Part shown: in pieces, positions 13,691-26,800 of the stretch
Layout of the letters: each line of letters begins with the position of its first letter
Numbering within the stretch: position 1 is the stretch's first letter
NCBI GenBank assembly: GCA_036365145.1
Contig: JAEOAD010001800.1
Location: 186,001-250,000, forward strand
Source: Orientallactaga sibirica
Taxonomy: Eukaryota; Chordata; Mammalia; Rodentia; Dipodidae
Reading direction: 5' to 3'
DNA: 64,000 nucleotides
Position numbers and translations under genes: made by a program
The notes under the pieces: model-generated
Told to the model about the DNA's origin: nothing
Databases searched by the model: none
The model's input: the letters and a program-made list of their open reading frames with translations, nothing else

Positions 13691-16569
13691 TTCGGATCAT
13701 GGAATAAGTTGCTTTCCTACAAAAAATGTTGAGTGCAGCAAGTTCAAACTTTCCTAGTTTGTGTTATCTAAGAAGATGTAGAACTTAGTATATTCAACTC
13801 ATTTCTAAAGTATTTTGTTGAGAAAACAAACATCTTCACAGCCGAACACTGTACTGTGTGAAATAAGGTAGTTCTGTTCTCGGAATGAGTTGCTTTACGA
13901 CGAACAAAGTTGAGTGCAGCAAGTTCAAACTTTCCTAGTATGTGTAATCTGAGAAGATGTAGAACTTAGTAGATTCGCCTCATTTCTAAAGTGGTTTGTT
14001 TAGAAAACCAACATCTTCATTGCCGAACACTGTGCTCTGTGAAATAAGCTAGTTCTGTTCCAGGAATGATTTGTTCTCCTACAAAGAAGGTTGAGCTCAG
14101 CAAGTTCAATCTTTCCTTGTTTGTGTAATCTAAAAAGATCTATAATTTAGTAGATTCGTTTAATTTCTAAAGCACTATGGTCAGAAAACGAAAACTCTCA
14201 TTTCTGAACATGGTGCTGTGTGAATTAAGCTAGTTCTGTTCTCGGAATGAGATGCTTTCCTATAAACAATTTTGAGTGCAGCAATTTCAAACTTTCCTAG
14301 TTTGTGTAATCTAAGAACATATAGAACTTTGTATATTCGCCTCATTTCTAAGGAAGTTTGTTGAGAGAACAAACATCTTCACAGCCGAACACTGTACTGT
14401 GTGAAATAAGGTAGTTCTGTTCATGGAATAAGTTGCTTTACTACGAACAAAGTTGAGTGCAGCAAGTTCCAACTTTCCTAGATTGGGTAATCTGATAAGA
14501 TGTAGAACTTAGTAGATTCACCTCATTTCTAAAGTGGTTTGTTTAGAAAACAAACATCTTCATTGCCGAACACTGTGCTCTGTGAAATAAGGTAGTTCTG
14601 TTCTTGGAATGATTTGCTCTCCTACAAAGAAGGTTGAGCTCAGCAAGTTCAATCTTTCCCTGTTTGTGTAATCTAAAAAGATCTACAACTTACTACATTC
14701 GTTTCATTTCTAAAGCAGTTTGGTCAGAAAACAAACACCTTCATTTGCGAACACTGTACTGTGTGAATTAAGCTAGTTCTGTTCACGGAATAAGTTGCTT
14801 TCCTACAAATAATGTTGAGTGCAGCAAGTTCAAACTTTCCTAGTTTGTGTAATCTAACACTGTGTAGAACTTTGTAGATTCGCTTCATTTCTAAAGTAGC
14901 TTGTTCAGAAAACAAACATCTTCACTGCCGAACACTATACTGCATAAAATAAGGTAGTTCTGTTCTCGGAATGAGTTGCTTTCCTACGAACAAGGTTGAG
15001 GGCAGCAAGTTCAAATTTTCTTAGTTTGTGTATTCTAAGAAGGTGTAGAACTTAGTAGATTCGCCTCATTTCTAAAGTAGTTTGTTGAGAAAACAAACAT
15101 CCTCACTACTGAACACTGTACTATGTGAAATAAGCTAGTTTTGTTCTCGGAATGAGTTTCTTTCCTACAAAGAATGTGGAGCGCAGCAAGATCAATTTTT
15201 CCTTGTTTGTGTAATCTTACAAGAACTGCAAGTTAATAGATTGGTTTCATTTCTAAAGCAATTTGGTCAGAAAACAAATACCTTCATTTCCAAACACTAT
15301 ACTGTGTGAATTAAGCTAGTTCTGATCTCAGAATGAGTTGCTTTCCTACAAAAAATGTTGAGTGCAGCAAGTTCAAACTTTCCTAGTTTGTGTAATCTAA
15401 GAAGATGTACAACTTAGTAGATACGTTTCATTTCTAAAGCAGTTTGGTCAGAAAGCAAACATTTTCATTTCCGAACACTTTACTTTGTGAAATAAGCTAG
15501 TATGGATCTTGAAATGATTTGCTTTCCTACAAATAGTGTTGAGTGTAGCAAATTCAAATTTTCCTAGTTTGTGTAATCTAAGAAGATCTACAACTTAGTA
15601 GATTCATTTCATGTCTAAAGCAGTTTGGACAGAAAACAAACACCTTCATTTCCGAACACTGTACTGTGTGAATTAAGCTAGTTCTGTTCTTGGAATGAGT
15701 TGCTTTCCTACAAATAATGTTGAGTGCAGCAATTTCAAACTTTCCTAGTTTGTGTAATCTAACACGATGTAGAACTTAGTAGATTCGCTTCATTTCTAAA
15801 GTAGCTTGTTGAGAAAACAAACATCTTCACTGCCGAACACTGTACTGCATAAAATAAGGTAGTTCTGTTCTCGGAATGAGTTGCTTTCCTACGAACAAGG
15901 TTGAGGGCAGCAAGTTCAAACTTTCTTAGTTTGTGTAATCTAAGAAGTTGTAGAACGTAGTAGATTCGACTCATTTCTAAAGTAGTTTGTTGAGAAAACA
16001 AAATCCTCACTTCTGAACACTGTGCAATGTGAAATAAGCTAGTTTTGTTCTCCGAATGAGTTTCTTTCCTAAAAAGAAGGTGGAGCGCAGCAACTTCAAT
16101 CTTTCCTTGTTTCTGTAATCTTACAAGAACTACAACTTAGTAGATTGGTTTCATTTCTAATGCAGTTTGGTCAGAAAACAAATACCTTCATTTCCGAACA
16201 CTGTACTGTGTGAATTAAGCTACTTCTGATCTCGGAATGAGTTGCTTTCCTACAAATAATGCTGAGTGCATCAAGTTCAAACTTTCCTAGTTTGTGTAAT
16301 CTAAGAAGTTGTAGAACGCAGTAGATTTGCCTCTTTTCTAAAGTAGTTTGTTGAAAAAACAAAAATCCTCACTTCCGAACACTGTACTATGTGAAATAAG
16401 GTAGTTCTGTTCTTGGAATGAGTTGCGTTCCTACGAACAAGGTTGTACGCATCAAGTTCAAACTTTCCTTGTTTGTGTAATCTTACACGATCTACAACTT
16501 AGTAGATTCGTTTCATTTCTAAAGCTGTTTGGTCAAAAACCAAACACCTTCATTTCCGAACAGTGTACG

Positions 16570-17120
16570 GTGTGAATTAAGCGAGTTCGGATCATGGAAT
16601 GAGTTGTTTTCCTACCAATAACCTTGAGTGCATCAAGTTCAAACTTTCCTAGTTTGTGTAGTCTAAGAAGATGTAGAACTTAGTCCGTTTGCCTCATTTC
16701 TAAAGTAGTTTGTTGAGAAAACAAACATCTTGACAGCCGAACACTATAGTGTGTGAAATAAGGTAGTTCTGTTCTCAGAATGAGTTGCTTTCCTACGAAC
16801 AAAGTTGAGTGCAGCACGTTAAAACTTTCCTAGTTTGTGTAATCTAAGAAGTTGTAGAACTTAGTATATTCGCCTCATTTCTAAAGTAGTTTGTTGAGAA
16901 AACAAACATCCTCACTGCCGAACACTGTACTATGTGAAATAAGCTTGTTTTGTTCTTCGAATGAGTTTCTTTCCTACAAAGAAGGTTGAGCGCAGCAAGT
17001 TCAATCTTTCCTTGTTTGTGTAATCTTACACGATCTACAACTTAGTAGCTTCGTTTCATTTCTAAAGCAGTTTGGTCAGAAAAAAAAACACCTTCAGTTC
17101 TGAAAACTGTACTGTGTGAA
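16570..17120 (+). repeat. Paralogue of the 13.1-13.7 kb segment
   Basis: This is the second copy of the three-monomer segment, recognised by 'tagtccgttt' at 16681, 'catcttgacagccgaac' and 'gtgcagcacgtt'. It differs from the first copy by 'cctaccaataaccttgag' where the other has 'cctacaaacaacagc'. The other copy has lost bases there. Confidence 0.75.
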
Positions 17121-18329
17121 TTAAGCTAGTTCAGACCATGGAAAGAGTTGCTTTCCTACGAACAAGGTTGAGTGCAGCAAGTTCAAACTTTCCTAGTTTG
17201 TGTAATCTAAGAGGATGTAGAACTTAGTAGATTCTCCTCATTTCCAATGTGGTTTGTTTAGAAAACAAACATCTTCATTGCCGAACACTGTGCTCTGTGA
17301 AATAAGCTAGTTCTGTTCTCTGAATGATTTGCTCTCCTACAAAGAAGGTTCAGCGCAGCAAGTTCAATCTTTACTTGTTTGTGTAATCTAACAAGATCTA
17401 CAATGTAGTAGATTCGTTTCATTACTAAAGCAGTTTGGTCAAAAACAAATAACTTCATTTCCGAACACCGTACTCTGTGAATTAAGCTAGTTCTGTTCTC
17501 GGAATGAGTTGCTTTCCTACTAATAATTTTGAGTGCAGCAAGTTCAAACTTTCCTAGTTTGTGTAATCTAAGAAGATGTAGAACTTAGTGTATTCACCGC
17601 ACTTGTAAAGCAGTTTGATGAGAAAACAAACATCTTCACTGCCGAACACTCTACTGTGTGAAATAAGGTAGTTCTGTTCTTGGAATGAGTTGCATTCCTA
17701 CGAACAAAGTTGAGTGCAGTAAGTTCAAACTTTCCTAAGTAGTGCAATCTAAAAAGATATACAACTTAGGAGATTCATTTCATTTCTAAAGCAGTTTGTT
17801 CAGAAAACAAACACCTTCCTTTTCGAACAGTGTACTGTGTGAATTAACCTAGTTCAGATCATGGAATGAGTTGCTTTCCTACAATTAATGTTGAGTGCAG
17901 CAAGTTCAAACTTTCCTAGTTTGTGTAATCTAAGAAGATGTAGAACTTAGTATATTCGCCTCATTTCTAAAGTATTTTGTTGAGAAAACAAACATCTTCA
18001 CAGCCGAACACTGTACTGTGTGAAATAAGGTAGTTCTGTTCTCGGAATGAGTTGCTTTACGAGGAACAAAGTTGAGTGCAGCAAGTTCAAACTTTCCTAG
18101 TTTGTGTAATCTGAGAAGATGTAGAACTTAGTAGATTCGCCTCATTTCTAAAGTGGTTTGTTTAGAAAACAAATATCTTCATTGCCAAACACTGTGCTCT
18201 GTGAAATAAGCTAGTTCTGTTCTAGGAATGATTTGCTCTCCTACAAAGAAGGTTGAGTTCAGCAAGTTCAATCTATCCTTGTTTGTGTAATCTAACAAGA
18301 TCTATAATTTAGTAGATTCGTTTCATTTC

Positions 18330-18835
18330 TAAAGCACTTTGGTCAGAAAACAAACACCTTCATTTCTGAATAGTGTACTGTGTGAATTAAGCTAGTTCTG
18401 TTCTCGAAATGAGTTGCTTTCCTACAAATAATTTTGAGTGAAGCAATTTCAAACTTTCCTAGTTTGTGTAATCTAAGAAGATGTAGAACTTAGTATATTC
18501 ACCTCATTTCTAAAATAGTTTGTTGAGAAAACAAACATCTTCAAAGCCGACACTGTACTGTGTGAAATAAGGTAGTTCTGTTCTCGGAATGAGTTGCTTT
18601 CCTACGAACAAGGTTGAGTGCAGCAAGTTCAAACTTTCTTACTTTGTAAAATCAAAGAAGTTGTAGAACTTAGTAGATTCGCCTCATTTCTAAAGTAGTT
18701 TGTAGAGAAAACAAACATCCTCACTTCTGAACACTGTACTATGTGAAATAAGCTAGTTCTGTTCTTGGAATGATTTGCTCTCCTACAAAGAAGGTTGAGC
18801 TCAGCAAGTTCAATCTTTCCTTCTTTGTGTAATCT
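18330..18835 (+). repeat. ~0.5-kb segment duplicated at 19.78-20.28 kb
   Basis: Nearly three monomers match a second copy 1,446 bp (8 monomers) downstream. Shared rare variants are 'ttctgaatagtgtactg' (tag at 18371 and 19817), 'aattttgagtgaag', 'ctaaaatagtttg', 'cttcaaagccgacac', 'ttcttactttgtaaaatcaa' and 'gtttgtagagaaaac'. Only a few substitutions separate the copies over about 500 bp, so this is one of the younger family I duplications. Confidence 0.85.
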
Positions 18836-19775
18836 AACAAGATCTACAACTTAGTAGATTCGTTTCATTTCTAAAGCAGTTTGGTCAGAAAACAAATACC
18901 TTCATTTCCGAACACTGTACTGTGTGAATTAAGCTAGTTCTGTTCTCGTAATGAGTTCCTTTCCTACGAATAAGGTTGAGTGCAGCAATTTCAAAATTTC
19001 CTAGTTTGTGTAATCTAAGAAGATGTAGAACATAATAGATTCGCTTCATGTCTAAAGTAGTTTGTAGAGAAAACAAACATCTTCACTGCCGAACACTGTA
19101 CTGCGCAAAATAAGGTAGTTCTGTTCTCGGAATGAGTTGATTTCCTACGAACAAGGTTGAGCGCAGCAAGTTCAAACTTTCTTAATTTGTATAACCTAAG
19201 AAGTTGTAGAACTTAGTAGATTCGCTTCATTTCTAAAGTAGTTTGTTGAGAAAACAAACATCTTCACTGCCAAACACTGTACTGAGTAAAATAAAGTTGT
19301 TCTGTTCTCGGAATGAGTTGCTTTCCTACGAACAAGGTTGAGTGCAGCAAGTTCAACCTTTCTTACTTTGTGTAATCTAAGAAGTTGTAGAACTTAGTAG
19401 ATTCGTCTCATTTCTAAAGTACTTTGTTGAGAAAACAAAATCCTCACTTCTAAACACTGTACTATGTGAAATAAGCTAGGTTTGTTCTCGGAATGAGTTT
19501 CTTTCCTACAAAGAAGGTGGAGCGCAGCAAGTTCAATATTTCCTTGTTTCTGTAATCTTACAAGAACTGCAACTTAGTATAATGGTTTCATTTCTAAAGC
19601 AGTTTGGTCAGAAAACAAAAACCTTCATTTCTGAACACTGTACTGTGTGAATTAAGCTAGTTCTGATCTCGGAATGAGTTGCTTTCCTACAAATAATGCT
19701 GAGTGTAGCAAGTTCAAACTTTCCTAGTTTGTGTAATCTAAGAAGATGTACAACTTTGTAGATTCGTTTCATTTC

Positions 19776-20281
19776 TAAAGCACTTTGGTCAGAAAACAAA
19801 CACCTTCATTTCTGAATAGTGTACTGTGTGAATTAAGCTAGTTCTGTTCTCGGAATGAGTTGCTTTCCTACAAATAATTTTGAGTGAAGTAATTTCAAAC
19901 TTTCCTAGTTTGTGTAATCTAAGAAGATGTAGAACTTAGTATATTCGCCTCATTTCTAAAATAGTTTGTTGAGAAAACAAACATCTTCAAAGCCGACACT
20001 GTACTGTGTGAAATAAGGTAGTTCTGTTCTCGGAATGAGTTGCTTTCCTACGAACAAGGTTGAGTGCAGCAAGTTCAAACTTTCTTACTTTGTAAAATCA
20101 AAGAAGTTGTAGAACTTAGTAGATTCACCTCATTTCTAAAGTAGTTTGTAGAGAAAACAAACATCCTCACTTCTGAACACTGTACTATGTGAAATAAGCT
20201 AGTTCTGTTCTTGGAATGATTTGCTCTCCTACAAAGAAAGTTGAGCTCAGCAAGTTCTATCTTTCCTTGTTTGTGCAATCT
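19776..20281 (+). repeat. Second copy of the 18.3-kb segment
   Basis: This is the downstream copy of the 8-monomer-offset duplication. It carries the same diagnostic variants ('gaatagtgtactg', 'caaagccgacactg', 'ttactttgtaaaatcaa'), with small differences such as 'gtgaagtaatttc' for 'gtgaagcaatttc'. Confidence 0.85.
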
Positions 20282-23269
20282 TACACGATCTACAACTTAG
20301 TAGATTTGTTTCATTTCTAAAGCACTTTGGTCAGAAAACAAACACCTTCACTTCCGAACATTGTACTGTGTGAAATAAGCTAGTTCGAATCATGGAATGA
20401 GTTGCTTTCCTACAAAAAATGTTGAGGGCAGCAAGTTCAAACTTTCCTAGTTTGTGTAAACTAACAAGATGTAAAACTTAGTAGATAGGTTACATTTCTA
20501 AAGTACCTTGTTTAGAAAAGAAACATCTTCATTGCCGAACACTGTGCTCTGTGAAATAAGCTAGTTCTGTTCTCGGAATAATTTGCTTTCCTAAAAAGAA
20601 GGTTGAGCGCAGGAAGTTCAATCTTTCCTTGTTTCTGTAATGTAAAAAGATCTACAATTTTGGAGATTCGTTTCATTTCTAAAGCAGTTTGGTCAGAAAA
20701 CAAACACCTTCATTTCTGAAAACTGTACTGTGTGAATTAAGCTAGTTCGGATCATGGAATGAGTTGCTTTCCTACAAATAATTTTGAGTACAGCAAGTTC
20801 AAACTTTACTAGTTTGTGTAACGTAAGAAGATGTAGAACTTAGTAGATTCGCCTCACTTCTAAAGCAGTTTGTTGAGAATACAAACATCTTCAGTGCCAA
20901 ACACTGTACTGTGTGAAATAAGGTACTTCTGTTCATGGAATGAGTTGCATTACTACGAACAAGGTTGAGCGCTGCAAGTTCAATATTTCCTTGTTTGTGG
21001 AATGTAACAAGGTCTACAACTTAGTAGGTTGGTATCATTTCTAAAGCAGTTTTGTCAGAAAAAAAACACCATCATTTGGCAACACTGTACTGTGTGAAAT
21101 AAACTAGTTCGAATCATGGATTGAGTTGCTTTCCTATGATCAAGGTTGAGTGCAGCAAGTTCCAACTTTACCAGTTTGTGTAATCTAAGAAGTTGTAGAA
21201 CTTAGTAGATTCGCCTCATTTCTAAAGTAGTTTGTTGAGAAAACAAACATCCTCACTGGCGAACATAGAACTATGTGAAATAAGCTTGTTTTGTTCTCGG
21301 AATGAGTTTCTTTCCTACAAAGAAGGTTGAGCGCAACAAGTTCAATATTTCCTTGTTTGTGTAATCTTACAAGATCTACAACTTAGTAGATCCATTTCAT
21401 TTCGAAAGCAGTTTGGTCAGAAAACAAACACCTTCATTTCCGAACACTGTACTGTGTGAAATAAGCCAGTTCGGATCACGGAATGAGTTGCTTTCCTACG
21501 AATAAGGTTGAAGGCAGCAAGTTCAAACTTTCCTACTTTGTGTAATATAGGAAGATGTAGAACTTAGCAGATTCGGCTCTTTTCTAAAGTGGTTTGTTTA
21601 GAAAACAAACATCTTCATTGCCGAACACTGTGCTCTGTGAAATAAGCTAGTTCTGTTCTTGGAATGATTTGCTCTCCTACAAAGAAGGTAGAGCGCAGCA
21701 AGTTCAATCTTTCCTTGTTTGTGTAATCTTACACGACCTACAACTTAGTAGATTCGTTCAATTTCTAAAGCAGTTTGGTCAGAAAACAAACACCTTCATT
21801 TCCGAACACTGTACTGTGTGAATTAAGCTAGTTGGGATCATGGAATGAGTTGCTTTCCTACAAATAAAGTTGCGTGCAGAAAGTTCAAACTTTCCTAGTT
21901 TGTGTAATCCAAGAAGTTATAAAACGTAGTAGATTCGCCTCATTTCTAAAGTAGTTTCTTGAGAAAACAAACATCCGCACTGCTGAACACTGTACTGTGT
22001 GAAATAAGCTAGTTTTGTTCTCGGAATGAGTTTCTTTCCTACAAAGAACTTGGAGCAGAGCAAGTTCAATCTTTCCTTGTTTGAGTAATCTTACAAGAAC
22101 TACAACTTAGTAGATTGGTTTCATTTCTAAAGCAGTTTGGTCAGAAAACAAATACCTTCATTTCCGAACACTGTACTGTGTGAATTAAGCTAGTTCTGAT
22201 TTCAGAATGAGTTGCTGTCCTACAAATAATGTTGAGTGCAGCAAGTTCAAACGTTCCTAGTTTGTGTAATCTAAGAAGATGTACAACTTAGTAGGTTCGT
22301 TTCATTTCTAATGCAGTTTGGTCAGAAAACAAATAACCTTCATTTCCGAACAGTGTACTGTGTGAATTAAGCTAGTTCAGATCATGGAATGAGTTGCTTT
22401 CCTACAAATAATGTTGAGTGCAGCAAGTTCAAACTTTCCTAGTTTGTGTAATCTAAGAAGATGTAGAACTTAGTACATTCGCCTCATTTCTAAAGTATTT
22501 TGTTGAGAAAACAAACATCTTCAGTGCCGAACACTGTACTGTGTGAAATAAGGTAGTTCTGTTCTCTGAATGAGTTGCTTTACTACGAACAAAGTTGAGT
22601 CCAGCAAGTTCAAACTTTACTAGTTTGTGTAATCTAAGAAGTTGTAGAACTTAGTAGATTCGCCTCATTTCTAAAGTAGTTTGTTGAGAAAATAAACATC
22701 CTCAATGCTGAACACTGTACTATGTGTAAAAAGCTTGTTTTGTTCTCAGAATGAGTTTCTTTCCTACAAAGAAGGTTGAACACAGCAAGTTCAATCTTTC
22801 CTTGTTTGTGTAATCTTACACGATCTACAACTTAGTAGATTCATTTCATTTCTAAAGCAGTGTGGTCAGAAAGCAAACATTTTCGTTTCCGAACACTTTA
22901 CTTTGTGAAATAAGCTAGTACGGATCTTGAAATGATTTGCTTTCTGACAAATAGTGTTGAGTGTAGCAAGTTCAAATTTTCCTAGTTTGTGTAATCTAAA
23001 AAGATCTACAACTTAGTAGATTCATTTCATGTCTAAAGCAGTTTGGACAGAAAACAAACACCTTCATTTCCGAACACTGTACTGTGTGAATTAAGCGAGT
23101 GGGATCATGGAATGAGTTGGTTTCCTACAAATAATGTTGAGTGCAGCAAGTTCAAACTTTCCTAGTTTGTGTAATCTAAGAAGATGTAGAACTTAGTAGA
23201 TTCACCTCATTTCTAAAGTAGTTTATTGAGAAAACAAACATCTACATTTCCGAACACTGTACTGTGTGA

Positions 23270-23850
23270 AATAAGCTAGTTTTGTTCTTAGTAGATTCGT
23301 TTCATTTTTAAAGCAGTTTGGTCAGAAAACAACTTCTTCATTACCCAACGCTGTGCTCTGTGAAATAAGCTAGTTCTGTTCTCGGAATGATTTGCACTCC
23401 TACAAAAAGGTTGAGCGCAGCAAGTTCAAGGTTTCTTTGTTCATGTAATCTAACAAGATATACAATTTAGTAGATTCGTTTCATTTCTAAAGCTTTTTGG
23501 TCAGAAAACAAACACCTTCGTTTCCGAATACTGTACTGTGTGAATTAAGCTAGTTCAGATCATGGAATGAGTTGCTTTCCTACAAATACCGTTTGTGCAG
23601 CAAGTGAAAACTTTCCTTGTTTGTGGAATCAAAGAAGATCTACAACTTTGTTGATTCGTTTCATTTCTAAAGCAGTTTGGTCAAAAAACACTTTCATTTC
23701 CGAACACTTTACTTTGTAAAATAAACACTTTACAAATAATTTGTAAAATAAAAAGATGTACAGCTTAGTTCGGATCTAAAGCAGTTTGAGAGAAAATAAA
23801 CACCTTCAATTCGAACAAATGATTAAGGTAGTTGATCATTTCTTTACAAA
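23270..23850 (+). repeat. Scrambled patch of broken satellite monomers
   Basis: Normal monomer order breaks down here. At 23,281-23,292 'gttttgttc' is fused directly to 'ttagtagattcg', losing roughly half a monomer. From about 23,700 the sequence is a run of short satellite scraps ('actttgtaaaataaac', 'actttacaaataattt', 'gtaaaataaaaagatg'), followed by heavily shortened monomer pieces up to about 23,850, where 'taatgttgagtg' restores the normal phase. A 7-bp inverted repeat, TTGTAAA and TTTACAA, lies in the scraps. No foreign element is recognisable. It looks like repeated deletion and slippage at one spot. Confidence 0.75.
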
Positions 23851-26800
23851 TAATGTTGAGTGTAGCAAGTTCAAACTTTCCTAGGTAGTGTAATCTAAGA
23901 AGATGCAGAACTTAGTAGATTAGACTCATTTCTAACGTAGTTTGTTGAGAAAACAAACATCCTCACTGCCAAACACTGTACTATGTGAAATAAGCTTGTT
24001 TTGTTCTCGTAATGAGTTTCTTTCCTACCAAGAAGGTGGAGCGCAGCAAGTTCAATCTTTCCTAGTTTGGGTAAGCTTACACGATCTAGAACTTAGTAGA
24101 TTCGTTTCATTTCTAAAGCAGTTTGGTCAGAAAACAAACACCTTCATTTCTGAGCACTGTACTGTGTGAAATAAGCTAGTTCGCATCATGGAATGAGTTG
24201 CTTTCCTATGAAAAAGGTTGAGTGCAGCAAGTTCAAACTTTCCTAGTTTGTGTAATCTAAGAAGATGTAGAACTTAGTAGATTCGCCTCACTTCTAAAGC
24301 AGTTTGTTCAGAAAACAAACATCTTCACTGCCGAAAACTATACTGTGTGAAATAAGGTAGTTTTGTTCTTGGAATGAGTTGCGTTCCTACAAACAAGGTT
24401 GAGTGCAGTAAGTTCATACTTTCCTAGGTAGTGTAATCTAAAAAGATGTACAACTTAGCAGATTCGTTTCATTTCTAAAGCAGTTTGGTGAGAAAACAAA
24501 CACCTTCATTTCTGAACACTGTACTGTGTGAAATAAGATAGTTCGGATCATGGAATTATTTGCTTTCCGACGAACAAGGTTGAGTGCAGCAAGTTCAAAC
24601 TTTCCTAGTTTGTGTAATCTAAAAAGATGTAAAATTTATTAGATAGGCCTCATTTCTAAAGTACCTTTTTTAGAAAAGAAACATCTTCATTGCCGAACAC
24701 TCTGCTCTGTGAAATAAGCTAGTTCTTCTCTCAGAATGATTTGCTTTCCTACAAAGAAGGTTGAGCGCAGCAAGTTCAATATTTCCTTGTTTGTGTAATC
24801 TAAAAAGATCTACAACTTAGGAGATTCGTTTCATTTCTAAAGCAGTTTGGTGAGAAAAAAACACCTTCATTTCTGAACACTGTACTGTGTGAATTAAGCT
24901 GGTTCGGATCATGGAATGAGTTGCTTTCCTACAAATAATTTTGAGTGCAGCAAGTTCAAACTTTCCTACTTTGTGTAATCTAAGCAGATGTAGAACTTAG
25001 TAGATTCACCACACTTCTAAAGCAGTTTCTTGAGAAAACAAACATCTTCACTACCGAACACTCTACTGTGTGAAATAAGGAAGTCTCTTCTTGGAATGAG
25101 TGGCGTTCCTAAGAAAAAGGTTGAGTGCAGTGAGTTCAAACATTCTTAGGTGGTGTAATCTAAAAAGATGTACAACTTAGTAGATTCATTTCATTTCTAA
25201 AGCAGTTTGGTCAGAAAACAAATACCTTCCTTTCCGAACACTGTACTGTGTGAATTAAGCTAGTTCGGATCATGGAATGAGTTGCTTTCCTACAAAAAAG
25301 GTTGAACGCATCAACTTCAAACTTTCCAAGTTTGGTAATCTAACAAGATCTACAACTTAGTAGATTCGTTTCATTTCTAAAGCAGTTTGGTCAGAAAACA
25401 ACATCTTCATTGCCAAACACTGTGCTCTGTGAAATAAGCTAGTTCTGTTCTCGGAATGATTTGCTCTCCTACAATGAAGGTTGAGCGCAGCAAGTTCAAG
25501 CTTTCTTTGTTAGTGTAATCCAACAAGATCTACAACTTAGTAGATTGGTTTCATTTCTAAAGCTGTTTGGTCAGAAAACAAACACCTTCATTTCCGAATA
25601 CTGTACTGTGTGAATTAATCTAGTTCGGATCATGGAATGAGTTGCTTTCCTACAAATACCGTTTGTGCAGCAAGTTAAAACTTTCCTTGTTTGTGTAATC
25701 TAAGAAGATCTACAACTTAGTGGATTCGTTTCATTTCTAAAGCAGTTTGGTCAGAAAACAAACACTTTCATTTCCGAACACTTTACTTTGTGAAATAACC
25801 TAGTTCGAATCTTGAAATGATTTGCTTTCCTACAAATAATGTTGAGTGCAGCAAGTTCAAACTTTCCTAGGTAGTGTCATCTAAAAAGATGTACAAATTA
25901 GTAGATTCGTGTCATTTCTAAAGCAGTTTGGACAGAACACAAACACCTTCATTTCTGAACAGTGTACTGTGTGAATTAAACTAGTTCGGATCATGGAATA
26001 TGTTGCTTTCCTACAAATAATGTTGTGTGCAGCAAGTTCAATCTCTCCTAGTTTGTGTAATCTAAGATGATGTAGAACTTAGTAGATTCACCTCATTTCT
26101 TAAGTAGTTTGTTGAGAAAACAAACATCTTCACAGCAGAACACTGTACTGTGTGAAATATGCTAGTTTTTTTCTTGGAATGAGTTGCGTTCCTACGAACA
26201 AGGTTGAGTGTAGTGAGTTCAAACTTTCTTAGGGGGTGTAATCTAAAAAGATGTACAACTTAGTAGATTCGTTTCTTTTCTAAAGCAGTTTGTTCAGAAA
26301 ACAAACACCTTCATTTCCCAACAGTGTACAGTGTGAATTAAGATAGTTCGGTTCATGGATTGAGTTGCTTTCCTACAAATCATGTTGCGTGCAGCAACTT
26401 CAAACTTTCCCAATTTGTGTAAATTAAGAAGATGTAGAACTTAGTACATTCTCCTCATTTCTAAAGTATTTTGTTGAGAAAACAAACATCTTCACAGGTG
26501 AACACTGTACTGTGTGCAATAAGGTAGTTCTTTTCTCGGAATGAGTTGCTTTACGACGAACAAAGTTGAGTGCAGCAACTTCAAACTTTCCAAGTTTGGG
26601 AAATCTGAGAAGATGTAGAACTTAGTAGATTCGCCTCATTTCTAAAGTGGTTTGTTTAGAAAACAAACATCTTTATTGCCGAACACTGTGCTCTGGGAAA
26701 TAATCTAGTTCTGTTCTTGGAATGATTTGATCTCCTACAAAGAAGGTTCAGTTCAGCAAGTTCAATCTTTCCTTGTTTGTGTAATCTAAGAAGATCTATA

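Noticed and set aside
23942..24169. A 75-codon forward open frame next to the scrambled patch.
   Set aside because: It is ordinary satellite sequence read in another phase, not conserved in neighbouring monomers.
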